From Phycisphaeraceae bacterium (GTDB lineage: Bacteria; Planctomycetota; Phycisphaerae; Phycisphaerales; SM1A02), in contig CP054178.1 in the NCBI GenBank assembly GCA_015709595.1, positions 1,054,001 to 1,118,000 of the forward strand: 64,000 bases of DNA, in the 5' to 3' direction. Shown piece by piece: positions 17,341 to 25,836 of the stretch (position 1 is its first letter; every line of letters begins with the position of its first letter). The notes under the pieces were generated by a model that worked only from the letters and a program-made list of their open reading frames with translations, had not been told where the DNA came from and searched no databases. Position numbers and translations under genes: made by a program.

Positions 17341-17736
17341 TCATGTCACAGCCAGACGAAGGAGGACGACCGCCGCCGCGATCGCCAACACAACGGGCAG
17401 GATGAGCAGGAGTCGCCCCAGCGACCCGCCCTCGGCGACCTGACGGGTTTCGGCGTCCGGTTCGCCCACTTCCACCTCGTCCCAATCGATGTCCACGGAG
17501 TCGGCGATCTGCCGTTCGAGGGCTGCGGCGGCGCGCTCCCGGTCCTCGGCCCGCACCCAGATGGGCACGCCCCGGCGTTGCTGCTGAAATGAAGCCGTGC
17601 CCAGCCAGGCCGCCTCGCCGGGAAAGACCGCCGCGTCGATGCCCGCTTCGGCCAGCACGATGATCTTGGCCTGGGCCTCAAACTCGCCCGCCGCATGCGT
17701 GAGAATCACCAGGTCGTCGGGGCGAGGATCGGACAT
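17341..17736 (-). CDS. DUF2007-like putative signal-transducing protein with a C-terminal membrane helix
   Basis: 131 residues. An N-terminal ferredoxin-like DUF2007 domain (LVILTHAAGEFEAQAKIIVL, GIDAAVFPGE, VPIWVRAEDRERAAAAL) is followed by an acidic linker and one membrane helix near the C-terminus (about residues 108-128). Members are annotated as putative signal-transducing proteins; no partner is known from this context. ATG 17736 has TATCCT 6 nt upstream and no Shine-Dalgarno, so it is probably leaderless. It lies downstream of, and on the opposite strand to, folC. Confidence 0.8.
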   Translation of the reverse strand: MSDPRPDDLVILTHAAGEFEAQAKIIVLAEAGIDAAVFPGEAAWLGTASFQQQRRGVPIWVRAEDRERAAAALERQIADSVDIDWDEVEVGEPDAETRQVAEGGSLGRLLLILPVVLAIAAAVVLLRLAVT

Positions 17737-17742
17737 GCTCGC

Positions 17743-17896
17743 AGGATAGCGTACCGCCGGATCTGTCGACGGATGAGCGGCGCGCGGGTTCTGCGGCGGC
17801 TCGGCGTGGTCGGACGCGCCGGAAAATGACGCAACATCATATATGGCAATGATTTATTGATCGCTCTTTGCGGTTTCCGCCGGATGCTGGTACCAT
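17743..17896. promoter_or_regulatory. Divergent -10 elements for the DUF2007-like gene and folC
   Basis: Minus strand: TATCCT at 17743-17748, 6 nt before ATG 17736. Plus strand: TACCAT at 17891-17896, 8 nt before ATG 17905. The region between contains an AT-rich patch (about 17836-17866) that is unusual for this GC-rich window. Confidence 0.55.
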
Positions 17897-17904
17897 GAAG
17901 GCCC

Positions 17905-19314
17905 ATGAGCGACGCTCCACCCCGGACGACGCGGCGCACGGGGACTGCCGCCGCCCCTCCGGTTGAGATCACCACATTCCCCAACGCCGTGCGGTATCTG
18001 TACGACCGCGCGGACATCGAGCGCCAGCGGGCGGTGGCGATCGACCGCAGCGCGTTCAAGCTGGAACGGATGCAGGAACTGCTGGCGCTGCTGGGCAACC
18101 CGCATCTGGAGATCCGCACGGTGCATGTGGCGGGTACGGTGGGCAAGGGTTCGACCTGCGCCATGATCGCCCACATGCTGCGCGGCTGCAAGTACGCGGT
18201 GGGCGAATACACCAGCCCGCACCTGGTGGACATTCGCGAGCGCATCCAGATCAACGGGCAGATGATCGGGAGGAACGACTTCACGGAGGGCGTTGGCGAG
18301 GTGGCGGCGGCGGCGGCGAAACTCAAGTTTCAGCCCACGTTCTTCGAGCTCGTCACCGCGCTGGCCTTCAAGCACTTCGCCGAGCAGGCGGTGGACATCG
18401 CGGTCATCGAGGTGGGGCTGGGCGGGCGGCTGGACTGCACCAACGTCATCACCCCCGAGGTATCGGTCATCACCACCATCGACTACGACCACATGCACCT
18501 GCTGGGGCGAACGCTGCCCGAGATCGCGCGGGAGAAGGCGGGCATCTTCAAGCCCGGCGTACCGGCGATCTCGGTGGAGCAGACGCCCGAGGTGGACGCG
18601 GCGCTGCGCGAGGCGGCGGAGAAGGTCGGCGCGCCGCTGTCGGTCGTGAACAAGGAGATCGAGTTCTCCTACCGCTTCGGAGCCGCCCAGGCGCGCGGAC
18701 CGCAGAGCCGGGTGTGCCTGTTCACGCCCACCAGCCGCTTCGAGCATGTGGGCGTGCCGCTGCCCGGCGAGCATCAGGCCCTCAACTGCGGCGTGGCCCT
18801 GGCCGCGGTGGACGTGCTCAAGGGCGCGGGGTACGACCTGCCCGACAACCTTCTGCTGGAGGGTCTGGCGACCACGAAGATTCCGGGACGGATGGAGCTG
18901 GTGTGGACCAAGCCGCGGATTCTGGTGGACGGCGCCCACAATCCCGCCGCCCTCACCACGCTGATGAAGTGCGTGGGCGTCCACGCGCCGTACGACTCGA
19001 TGGTCTGCATCTTCGGCTGCTGCGACGACAAGGACGTGGACGCCATGCTCGACCGCGTGGCCCTGGGCGGCGACAAGGTGATCTTCACGCGGGCCAAGGG
19101 CATCGCCCGGGCCGCCGACCCGGAGGATCTGCAGCACCGCTTCCAGGAGCGGTCAGGCAAGATGAGCCAGGTGGCGAAGGACGTGGGCGAGGCGCTCAAC
19201 CTCGCCAGCCGCGCGGTGGGACGCGATGACCTCATCTGCGTGACGGGCTCGTTCTACCTGGTCGGCGAAACCAAGAAGTACCTGGCGGAGCTGGAGAAGA
19301 AGCGGCCCGCGTGA
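17905..19314 (+). CDS. folC: Bifunctional folylpolyglutamate synthase/dihydrofolate synthase
   Basis: Adds glutamate to dihydropteroate or folates, using ATP. 469 residues of the Mur-ligase superfamily: P-loop VAGTVGKGSTCAM (about residues 76-88), YTSPHLVDIRERIQING, EVGLGGRLDCTN, and DGAHNPAALTTLM in the C-terminal domain. The N-terminal extension of about 35 residues before YLYDRADIER is not conserved. Start ATG 17905 has a TACCAT element 8 nt upstream. It is followed by a separate promoter and leader for leuS, so it is likely monocistronic. Confidence 0.93.
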   Translation: MSDAPPRTTRRTGTAAAPPVEITTFPNAVRYLYDRADIERQRAVAIDRSAFKLERMQELLALLGNPHLEIRTVHVAGTVGKGSTCAMIAHMLRGCKYAVGEYTSPHLVDIRERIQINGQMIGRNDFTEGVGEVAAAAAKLKFQPTFFELVTALAFKHFAEQAVDIAVIEVGLGGRLDCTNVITPEVSVITTIDYDHMHLLGRTLPEIAREKAGIFKPGVPAISVEQTPEVDAALREAAEKVGAPLSVVNKEIEFSYRFGAAQARGPQSRVCLFTPTSRFEHVGVPLPGEHQALNCGVALAAVDVLKGAGYDLPDNLLLEGLATTKIPGRMELVWTKPRILVDGAHNPAALTTLMKCVGVHAPYDSMVCIFGCCDDKDVDAMLDRVALGGDKVIFTRAKGIARAADPEDLQHRFQERSGKMSQVAKDVGEALNLASRAVGRDDLICVTGSFYLVGETKKYLAELEKKRPA

Positions 19315-19336
19315 GAGATTCCGACCGTCGGCTGAT

Positions 19337-19364
19337 TTGATTCCGACCGTCCGGTCGATAGAGT
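19337..19364 (+). promoter_or_regulatory. Promoter of the leuS leader
   Basis: -35 TTGATT (19337-19342), 16-bp spacer, -10 TAGAGT (19359-19364). The motif GATTCCGACCGTC occurs twice here (from about 19317 and 19338), the second copy overlapping the -35. Transcription would start at about the ATG at 19372. Confidence 0.6.
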
Positions 19365-19371
19365 GCTGGGC

Positions 19372-19431
19372 ATGAATGGAAAGCACGGTGCATTCCGCTC
19401 GCCACTTACCGGGTCGGCAACCCCGGTGTAG
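19372..19431 (+). CDS. Candidate 19-residue leader peptide upstream of leuS
   Basis: ATG to TAG, 19 codons, reading MNGKHGAFRSPLTGSATPV. The ATG lies 7 nt after the -10 TAGAGT, so it would be translated from a leaderless transcript. The RNA can form at least two hairpins across the ORF (GGAA...TTCC around 19378-19396, ACCGGG...CCCGGT at 19408-19427). It contains only one leucine codon, so classical leucine-codon attenuation is not obvious. It may be a chance ORF inside a structured leader or small RNA. Confidence 0.4.
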   Translation: MNGKHGAFRSPLTGSATPV

Positions 19432-19458
19432 CCGCGCGCGGACATGGATGATCCCCCC

Positions 19459-19488
19459 AGGCCCCGCGACGACGGGGCCTGTTGTTTT
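19459..19488 (+). terminator. Intrinsic terminator within the leuS leader
   Basis: A perfect 8-bp stem AGGCCCCG/CGGGGCCT with a 6-nt loop is followed by GTTGTTTT. It lies between the promoter and leuS, which is the arrangement of a transcription attenuator, or of a small RNA ending just before the gene. Confidence 0.7.
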
Positions 19489-19504
19489 CGAGGGAGGATT
19501 TCGG

Positions 19505-19543
19505 ATGACGACGAGCGCCGGTGCGTCCTGCCTTCTCGTCTGA
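19505..19543 (+). CDS. Candidate 12-residue ORF between the attenuator and leuS
   Basis: ATG to TGA, reading MTTSAGASCLLV, with GGGAGG 7 nt upstream, an excellent ribosome-binding site. Two adjacent leucine codons (CTT CTC) precede the final valine. The stop lies 18 nt before the leuS ATG, which itself has a more distant AGGAG (12 nt). Translational coupling to leuS is plausible, with leucine-sensitive pausing as a further possibility. Both are inference. Confidence 0.4.
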   Translation: MTTSAGASCLLV

Positions 19544-19561
19544 TCAGGAGACCACGACATC

Positions 19562-22500
19562 ATGGCTCAGCCCGCCCCCCCGACACACGCATCCGCTCCC
19601 GCGACAGCCGCGTCATCCACGGACGCGGAGTTCCCCTTCCGCTACGGGGCGGCGCTGGCCAACGTCATTGAACGACGCTGGCAGGAGTGCTGGGCGGCAT
19701 CGCAGACGTTCCGCACGCCCAACCCCGGCGAGCCCGACTTCGACCCCCGGAAGCCGAAATTCTACGTGCTGGACATGTTCCCCTACCCTTCGGGTGCGGG
19801 GCTGCACGTGGGGCATCCGATCGGGTACATCGCCACCGACGTGGTGGCCCGCTTCAAGCGCATGCAGGGCTTCAACGTGCTGCACCCGATGGGGTGGGAC
19901 GCCTTCGGCCTGCCTGCGGAGCAGTACGCGATTCAGACGGGCGTTCACCCCGCCGTCACCACGCGCAAGGCCATCGACACCTTCCGCGCGCAGCTGCAGC
20001 GGCTGGGTTTCTCGTACGACTGGACGCGCGAGCTGGCGACCATCGATCCGGACTACTACCGCTGGACGCAGTGGATCTTCCTGCGGCTGTACGACGCCTG
20101 GTATGACCACGCCGCCAACCGCGCCCGTCCCATCCGCGAACTGATCGACGAACTGGATCGCGGCGTGCGCTTACCCGCCATCAACCCTCACGCGTCGGAA
20201 GTGCCCGCTGCGGAAAAAGCCCGGCGCTTCGGTCCGTGGAAGACGCTCTCGCCTTCGGATCAGCGCGCCGTCATCGACTCGCACCGGCTGGCCTACCTGG
20301 CCGAGCAGATGGTCAACTGGTGCCCCAAGCTGGGCACCGTGCTGGCCAATGAGGAGGTCATCGACGGGCGCAGCGAGCGCGGCGGGCACCCCGTCTTCCG
20401 CCTGCCGCTCAAGCAGTGGATGTTCCGCATCACCGCCTACGCCGAGCGGCTGCTGACCGATCTGGAGCCGCTGAAGTGGCCCGAATCGACCCGCACGATG
20501 CAGCGCGAGTGGATCGGGCGAAGCGAGGGGGCGGAGGTCGAGTTTCCGCTGGCCAAGCCCTGCTCGGGAGTGAAGTCGCTGCGCGTTTTCACCACGCGGC
20601 CCGACACCATCTTCGGAGCCACGTACATGGTCGTGGCGCCGGAGCATCCGCTGGTGGCGGCCCTGCTGGCTGAGCGGCCGGAACGCGACGCGGAGCGTTG
20701 CGCCATCCCCGACCGCGCCACCATCGACGCGCTGCGCGCCTACGTCGAGCAGGCCCGCAACCGCGCGGACATGGATCGTCTGGCCGACACGCGCGAAAAG
20801 ACCGGCGTGTTCACGGGGGTGCATGCCGTCAACCCCGCCACAGGCCAGTGCATTCCCGTGTGGACTTCGGATTACGTGCTGATGGGCTACGGACACGGGG
20901 CCATCATGGCCGTGCCGGCGCACGATGACCGCGACTTTGAGTTCGCGCGTACCTTCGGGCTGCCCATCCGCGACGTGGTGCATAACCGCCTGCTGGGCGC
21001 GATCGCCGCCGGCTGTCGCCCGCACCTGGAAGGCCGCGACACGCCCGGCGACTGGCCCAACCTGATGGTCGATTTCGTGGGCATCTGCCTGAGCGAGGGG
21101 CGCACGGACTACGAGAACATCTGGTCCGAGGCCCGGTCGCGGGCGGAGCAGGCGATCGCCTCGCCCCAGGTGAAGCCGTCAGGCGAAGGGGATATCGACG
21201 CCATCCTGCGCACGCCGCTCAAGCAGGCCGGAGAAGGCGCCAACCCCGACCCGGCGCAGGCGCGGCTGATCGCCATGGTGTGGTACGAGACGCTGATGGA
21301 CGCGGCGCACGGCGACTTCGACGCCCTGGCCCGCGCCAGCGTCGAAGGACGGCTGATTGACCTGCTGGGACACCCCGTCACCGAGGACGGCGTCGCCGTC
21401 AACTCCGCCAACGATGAGGTTTCGCTCAACGGGCTGCCGACCTCGCACGCGAAGCGGCGCATCGTCGAGTGGCTGGAGCGGACCGGTCGCGGCTCGCGCA
21501 AGGTCAACTTCAAGCTGCGCGACTGGCTCTTCTCGCGCCAGCGTTACTGGGGCGAACCCTTCCCCATCGTGTTCGATGCGCAGGGAAACCACTATCCCGT
21601 CTCGGACGCCGCGCTGCCCGTGCGGCTGCCGGACATGGCTGACTACGAGCCGATCGAGTCGGATCGCCCCACCCCGCCTCTGGGCAAGGCGACAAACTGG
21701 GTGAAGACCACCGCGGGCGAGGCGGGCGTGGACCCGGCCCTGCTGCCTCCCGACACGCCGGTGACGCGCGAAACCAACACCATGCCCGGCTGGGCCGGGT
21801 CGTGCTGGTACTACCTGCGCTTCTGCGACCCCCGGAATGACACGCGGTTCGTCGGCCCGGAGGCCGAACGGTACTGGATGGTGTCGCGAAAGGGAGAGGC
21901 ATCGAGGGATCAGGGCATCGAGGGATCGAGGCGGGAAGGCGGCGAAGCGTGGGACGCTTCCACGCATCATGTCGGGGGAGTCGATCTGTACGTGGGCGGC
22001 GCGGAGCACGCCGTGCTCCACCTGCTCTACGCGCGGTTCTGGCACAAGGCGCTGTTTGACCTGGGATTCGTTTCCACCCCCGAGCCGATCGGGCGGCTCT
22101 TCCACCAGGGGCTGCTGGTATCGCACGCCTATCAGCGGGATGACAAGACGCTGGTCCCCATCGACGAGGTCGAAGAGCGCGGCGAAGGCGTGTTCATCGA
22201 ACGCGCCACCGGCAGACCGGTCACGCCCATCATCGCCAAGATGTCCAAGTCGCTGCGCAACGTGGTGGTGCCGGACGACGTGGTGGCCGAGTACGGGGCG
22301 GATACCTTCCGCCTGTACGAGATGTCCATGGGCCCGCTGGAGGCCAGCAAGCCATGGAACACGCGCGACATCATCGGCCCCTTCCGCTTTCTGCAGCGAG
22401 CATGGCGGCTGATGGTGGATGAGAAGACGGGCGCCATCGCCCTGCGCGGCGGCGACCCGGACCCGACGGTCGAGAAGCAGCTGCACCGCACCATCGCCAA

Positions 22501-22960
22501 GATCGGCCCCGACATCGACAAGCTGAGCATGAACACCGCCATCGCGGCGTTGATCGAGTTCGTCAACGTCGCCACCAGCGCGGCCGGACCGGGCGGCGGC
22601 TCCGGTGGCGGGGGCGGCGTCCTCACGCATCATCAGGCCGAACGGTTCGTCACGCTGCTGGCCCCCTTCGCCCCGCACATGGCGGAGGAGCTGTGGTCGA
22701 AACTGGGACACGCCAAGTCGATCGCGCACGCCCCCTGGCCCGCCTTCGACCCCGCCATGCTGGTGGATGACGAGGTGGAGATCGCGGTGCAGGTCATGGG
22801 CAAGGTGCGTGCCCGACTGATGGTTCCCACCGGGTCGGACGAAAAGGCCATCGAACGGATCGCGATGGCTGATCCGAAGGTGAAGGTGCTGCTCGAGGAC
22901 AAGACCATCCGCAAGGTGTTCGTGGTGCCTGGTCGGCTGATCAACTTCGTGGCGCAGTAG
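19562..22960 (+). CDS. leuS: Leucyl-tRNA synthetase, with a repeat-derived insertion
   Basis: Charges tRNA-Leu. 1132 residues, well above the ~860 of typical bacterial LeuRS. FPYPSGAGLHVGHPIGY carries the HIGH-type motif (82-85), and KMSKS is at 893-897. An editing domain lies between, with TTRPDTIFGATY and the conserved LMGYGHGAIMAVPAHDDRD. After YWMVSRKG the protein carries about 20 extra residues (around 776-796) encoded by a dispersed GGCATCGAGGGATC repeat, just before VDLYVGGAEHAVLHLLY. Another ~50 residues separate the early HIGH domain from MVNWCPKLGTVLANEEV. The gene follows a structured leader with a terminator, so expression is probably attenuated. ATG 19562 chosen; AGGAG is 12 nt upstream. 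Confidence 0.95.
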   Translation: MAQPAPPTHASAPATAASSTDAEFPFRYGAALANVIERRWQECWAASQTFRTPNPGEPDFDPRKPKFYVLDMFPYPSGAGLHVGHPIGYIATDVVARFKRMQGFNVLHPMGWDAFGLPAEQYAIQTGVHPAVTTRKAIDTFRAQLQRLGFSYDWTRELATIDPDYYRWTQWIFLRLYDAWYDHAANRARPIRELIDELDRGVRLPAINPHASEVPAAEKARRFGPWKTLSPSDQRAVIDSHRLAYLAEQMVNWCPKLGTVLANEEVIDGRSERGGHPVFRLPLKQWMFRITAYAERLLTDLEPLKWPESTRTMQREWIGRSEGAEVEFPLAKPCSGVKSLRVFTTRPDTIFGATYMVVAPEHPLVAALLAERPERDAERCAIPDRATIDALRAYVEQARNRADMDRLADTREKTGVFTGVHAVNPATGQCIPVWTSDYVLMGYGHGAIMAVPAHDDRDFEFARTFGLPIRDVVHNRLLGAIAAGCRPHLEGRDTPGDWPNLMVDFVGICLSEGRTDYENIWSEARSRAEQAIASPQVKPSGEGDIDAILRTPLKQAGEGANPDPAQARLIAMVWYETLMDAAHGDFDALARASVEGRLIDLLGHPVTEDGVAVNSANDEVSLNGLPTSHAKRRIVEWLERTGRGSRKVNFKLRDWLFSRQRYWGEPFPIVFDAQGNHYPVSDAALPVRLPDMADYEPIESDRPTPPLGKATNWVKTTAGEAGVDPALLPPDTPVTRETNTMPGWAGSCWYYLRFCDPRNDTRFVGPEAERYWMVSRKGEASRDQGIEGSRREGGEAWDASTHHVGGVDLYVGGAEHAVLHLLYARFWHKALFDLGFVSTPEPIGRLFHQGLLVSHAYQRDDKTLVPIDEVEERGEGVFIERATGRPVTPIIAKMSKSLRNVVVPDDVVAEYGADTFRLYEMSMGPLEASKPWNTRDIIGPFRFLQRAWRLMVDEKTGAIALRGGDPDPTVEKQLHRTIAKIGPDIDKLSMNTAIAALIEFVNVATSAAGPGGGSGGGGGVLTHHQAERFVTLLAPFAPHMAEELWSKLGHAKSIAHAPWPAFDPAMLVDDEVEIAVQVMGKVRARLMVPTGSDEKAIERIAMADPKVKVLLEDKTIRKVFVVPGRLINFVAQ
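21898..21931 (+). repeat. In-frame GGCATCGAGGGATC repeat inside leuS
   Basis: Two exact 14-bp copies (21898-21911 and 21914-21927) plus a partial GAGG. The 17-mer GGGATCAGGGCATCGAG (21906-21922) recurs exactly at 54832-54848, and GGCATC(A/G)AGG variants occur at 33673 and 52124-52156, all intergenic. Confidence 0.75.
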
Positions 22961-22974
22961 CGGGTGACGTCTCC

Positions 22975-22980
22975 TACACT
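22975..22980 (+). promoter_or_regulatory. -10 hexamer TACACT of the DUF2314-like gene (leaderless start)
   Basis: TACACT is followed by CTGCG and ATG 22986; no Shine-Dalgarno is present. It lies 14 bp after the leuS stop, so this gene has its own promoter. Confidence 0.6.
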
Positions 22981-22985
22981 CTGCG

Positions 22986-24335
22986 ATGCCCTTTCCCCAG
23001 CCGGACGACGCCACGAACCTCCCCAACGGTGATGGCGCTGACGCGACCGCGGATCCCTGGGGTCTGCACGGCATCGAGCCCACGCGGCTCATCATCGCCT
23101 GGCCCGATGACCAGCCGCCGACCCGCACGGAAGTGATGTCGCTCTTCGAGGCGGCCGCGGGCGGACTGAACGATCAGGGCGAACTCGAAGGCGGCTCACC
23201 GGACGTGCTCTGGAACGCGGTGGTGCGTCCCGCCGGAGCCGAGATCAGTCAGATCCTCTGGTGCGAGCCGGGCAAGATGATGATCGACCCCGCCACCGGC
23301 GCGCCGGGGTACAGGCCCACCTGGGTGGTGGGCGTCGAGACGCTGCTGGACCCCGATGACGCCGTCGCCTCCTACGCCCGACTGCTGCGGCTGGCGATGA
23401 ACGCCATGCCCGATGCACCGGTGATCTACGACGCCTCGTCTTTCCGTTCGTTTTCACGCGAGGATCTGGCGTGGATGCTTCCGTCGATCGACCTGGAGCC
23501 CGTGGCCGATTCGCTCTGGTGCATCCACGTGGTCGGCCGTGAGAAAGGCGAAGGCCCGGTGTGGCTGCACACGCACGGGCTGTGGCGGTGCGGACGCCCG
23601 GAGCTGGAGATGCTCGAGGTGCCCACGGAGTTCATCGGCACGGCCGCGGAGATGATCAATCTGGTCGGAGAACGCTGGCTGGATGAAGCCCCTCCCGCCC
23701 CGGGTGGAATCATGCCCCTGGGCGACACGTTGAACATTTCGCTGCAGAGGTGGCAGGACTGCGTGGAGACCCTGCCGCCCGGCTCGCCCGGCGAAAAGGC
23801 CGACCGCGCGGATGGAGAGGATGGGGACCACGTGGGCGCCCGCGCGGTGATCTGCGACGCCAGGCCGCGCGGCGTCTTTCGCAAGGTGTGGACGTGGCCC
23901 GAACAGGTGATCCGCGCGCTCGAGGAGGGCTCGGCGGTCGTCGCCCGCACCGAGCGGGCCACGCGCCGCAGCGAGCAGATCGCGCGGGCCACCTGGCCCG
24001 AGCTGGCCATGGCTCACGCCGACTTCCGACGGGCTCGCAAGGGCGTTCATCATCCGGACGTTCACTTCCTCCTCAAGATCGGGCTGCCCTACGGCGAAGG
24101 CGAGGACGCCAGCCGCGAACACATGTGGTTCGAGGTGGAGCGGTTCGAGGGCGACCGGGCCGAGGCGCGGCTGCTCAACCGGCCTCATTTCGTCGAAGGC
24201 CTGAGCGAGGGGGACGTGCGCTCGGTCGAACGCTCCCAACTCTCGGACTGGAGCGTCTTTTCGCCCGAGGGTCGCTTCGAGCCGGGGCGCAGTGCGGGGC
24301 TGCGGGAGGCGCTGGAGCGCCTCGCGCGGACTTGA
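22986..24335 (+). CDS. DUF2314-like (DUF4026-like) protein of unknown function
   Basis: 449 residues, soluble, no signal peptide. The C-terminal ~90 residues match the DUF2314 pattern: FLLKIGLPYG, REHMWFEVERFEGDRAEARL, LNRPHFVEGLSEGD, and a final SDWSVFSPEGRF. The upstream ~300 residues contain VIYDASSFRSFSREDLAWM and resemble DUF4026-type proteins. No catalytic motif is clear. Leaderless start by position. Confidence 0.75.
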   Translation: MPFPQPDDATNLPNGDGADATADPWGLHGIEPTRLIIAWPDDQPPTRTEVMSLFEAAAGGLNDQGELEGGSPDVLWNAVVRPAGAEISQILWCEPGKMMIDPATGAPGYRPTWVVGVETLLDPDDAVASYARLLRLAMNAMPDAPVIYDASSFRSFSREDLAWMLPSIDLEPVADSLWCIHVVGREKGEGPVWLHTHGLWRCGRPELEMLEVPTEFIGTAAEMINLVGERWLDEAPPAPGGIMPLGDTLNISLQRWQDCVETLPPGSPGEKADRADGEDGDHVGARAVICDARPRGVFRKVWTWPEQVIRALEEGSAVVARTERATRRSEQIARATWPELAMAHADFRRARKGVHHPDVHFLLKIGLPYGEGEDASREHMWFEVERFEGDRAEARLLNRPHFVEGLSEGDVRSVERSQLSDWSVFSPEGRFEPGRSAGLREALERLART

Positions 24336-24451
24336 CGACCAGCCCGCCTACAGTCGTCAGCCCGGGAGCGGTCGATCGGCGCACGCGGTCAACGTCCCGT
24401 ACCGATGTACGCCTCTCATGCCAGCACGCCCCGGCCCGGCACTCAGCGCCC

Positions 24452-25648
24452 ATGCCCACCTTCAACGCCGTCATCGCCCAGTCCGGCGGGCCAACCGCCG
24501 TCATCAATCAGTCTCTCGTCGGCTGCCTCGAGGCCTTGCGCGGCGCGGCCGACGTCGGGTGCATCTACGGCGCCCGCCATGGCGTCAAGGGGCTGCTGAA
24601 GGATGACCTGATCGACCTGACCAACCTCGATCAGACGCGGCTGGAGCGCGTCGCCGCCACGCCCTCCGCCGCGCTCGGCTCCACGCGCGACAAGCCGGAT
24701 GAAACCTACTGCACGCGGATTCTCGATTCGCTGCGAAAGCACGACATCCACTGGCTGTTCTACATCGGCGGCAACGATTCGGCGGATACCTGCCGCATCG
24801 TGCGCGATCAGGCCGTCGCGGCCGGGTACCCCCTGCGCTGCTTCCACGTGCCAAAGACCATCGACAACGATCTGGAGTGCAACGATCACACGCCCGGCTA
24901 CGGCAGCGCGGCCCGCTGGGTGGCGACGACGTTCATGTCCGACAACCTCGACAACGCCGCCCTTCCGGGCGTGAAGATCAACGTGGTCATGGGGCGCAAC
25001 GCGGGGTTTCTCACCGCCGCCAGCACGCTGGGCCGGCGGCATGAGGACGACGGCCCCCACCTGGTCTACCTGCCCGAGCGCGTGTTTGATCCGGAAGACT
25101 TCGTGGCCGACGTGGACCGCGTCTACACCCGGCTGGGGCGGTGCCTGATCGCGGTGAGCGAGGGCGTGAAGGACCGGGCCGGCAACGCCGTCACCGCCAT
25201 GATGGCCGACACGCGCGAGCGCGACGCGCACGGCAACATTCAGCTCTCAGGCACGGGCGTGCTGGGAGACTTCCTCGCCGAGCGTCTCAAGCAGGATCTG
25301 GGCGGTACGCACAAGAAGATCCGCGTGCGCTCGGACACGTTCGGGTACATCCAGCGGTCGAGCTTCGACATTTCGCCGGTGGACGCGGCGGAGGCCCGGG
25401 CCGTGGGTCAGCACGCCGCGCTCTGCGCCATCCGCGGGCAGGAGAGCGGGTCGATCACCATCGAGCGCGAATCGACCGATCCGTATCGGGTGCGCTTCGG
25501 GTTGGCGCCGCTGGAGCACGTGGCCGCGAAAACGCGCGTGATGCCGCCGCACTTCATGGATTCGGATGCGCCGGGCGTCACGGACGCCTTCCGCCGCTAC
25601 GCCGAGCCGCTGGTGGGGCGCCTGCCGGAGGTGGGTCGGCTGGGGTAA
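24452..25648 (+). CDS. 6-phosphofructokinase, probably PPi-dependent
   Basis: Phosphorylates fructose 6-phosphate in glycolysis. 398 residues. N-terminal AQSGGPTAVINQSL, the donor-site sequence GGNDS (in place of the GGDGS of ATP enzymes), the catalytic PKTIDNDL, and MGRNAGFLTAAS are all present. The GGNDS form and overall length fit the pyrophosphate-using group, but donor specificity should be tested. I chose ATG 24452 because the conserved protein starts there; upstream in-frame sequence runs into the preceding gene. A -10-like TACAGT lies about 100 nt upstream. A strong hairpin follows the gene. Confidence 0.9.
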   Translation: MPTFNAVIAQSGGPTAVINQSLVGCLEALRGAADVGCIYGARHGVKGLLKDDLIDLTNLDQTRLERVAATPSAALGSTRDKPDETYCTRILDSLRKHDIHWLFYIGGNDSADTCRIVRDQAVAAGYPLRCFHVPKTIDNDLECNDHTPGYGSAARWVATTFMSDNLDNAALPGVKINVVMGRNAGFLTAASTLGRRHEDDGPHLVYLPERVFDPEDFVADVDRVYTRLGRCLIAVSEGVKDRAGNAVTAMMADTRERDAHGNIQLSGTGVLGDFLAERLKQDLGGTHKKIRVRSDTFGYIQRSSFDISPVDAAEARAVGQHAALCAIRGQESGSITIERESTDPYRVRFGLAPLEHVAAKTRVMPPHFMDSDAPGVTDAFRRYAEPLVGRLPEVGRLG

Positions 25649-25704
25649 GCGTGCGCGAACAACCGGGCCCCGATTCCCGCGGAACCGGATCAGAGACGAT
25701 CGCA

Positions 25705-25743
25705 ACAAAAAACCCGGCGACCTCGCGGTCGCCGGGCTTTGTT
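25705..25743. terminator. Bidirectional terminator between phosphofructokinase and the minus-strand unit
   Basis: A 10-bp stem CCCGGCGACC/GGTCGCCGGG (25713-25722 and 25727-25736) with a TCGC loop. On the minus strand it is followed by TTTTTTGTT, a strong intrinsic terminator; on the plus strand by CTTTGTT, weaker. Confidence 0.8.
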
Positions 25744-25794
25744 CCAACGTAGGGGAACAGGGCTGCACGCCGTGCAGACCCGTCGGTGCACGGG

Positions 25795-25836
25795 TTACCT
25801 GTGCAGCCCCTTCAAACAGTCACATTGATGCGTCAC
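25795..25836 (-). CDS. Candidate 13-residue protein with a near-perfect ribosome-binding site
   Basis: GTG to TAA, reading MTHQCDCLKGLHR. Directly upstream, at 25838-25850 on the minus strand, lies AAGGAGGTGATCC, a 13-nt exact complement of the conserved 16S rRNA 3' end, with 7 nt between AGGAGG and the GTG. It lies downstream of the lipoprotein gene, and two further small inverted repeats separate it from the terminator at 25705-25743. The two cysteines (CDC) could bind metal or be chance. The extreme Shine-Dalgarno is hard to explain unless translation here matters. Confidence 0.5.
   Translation of the reverse strand: MTHQCDCLKGLHR

Noticed and set aside
19359-19488. Possible SRP RNA, 6S RNA or known riboswitch upstream of leuS
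   Set aside because: It lacks the SRP GGAAGCAGCC-type motif and any recognisable riboswitch core. I keep it as an uncharacterised structured leader.
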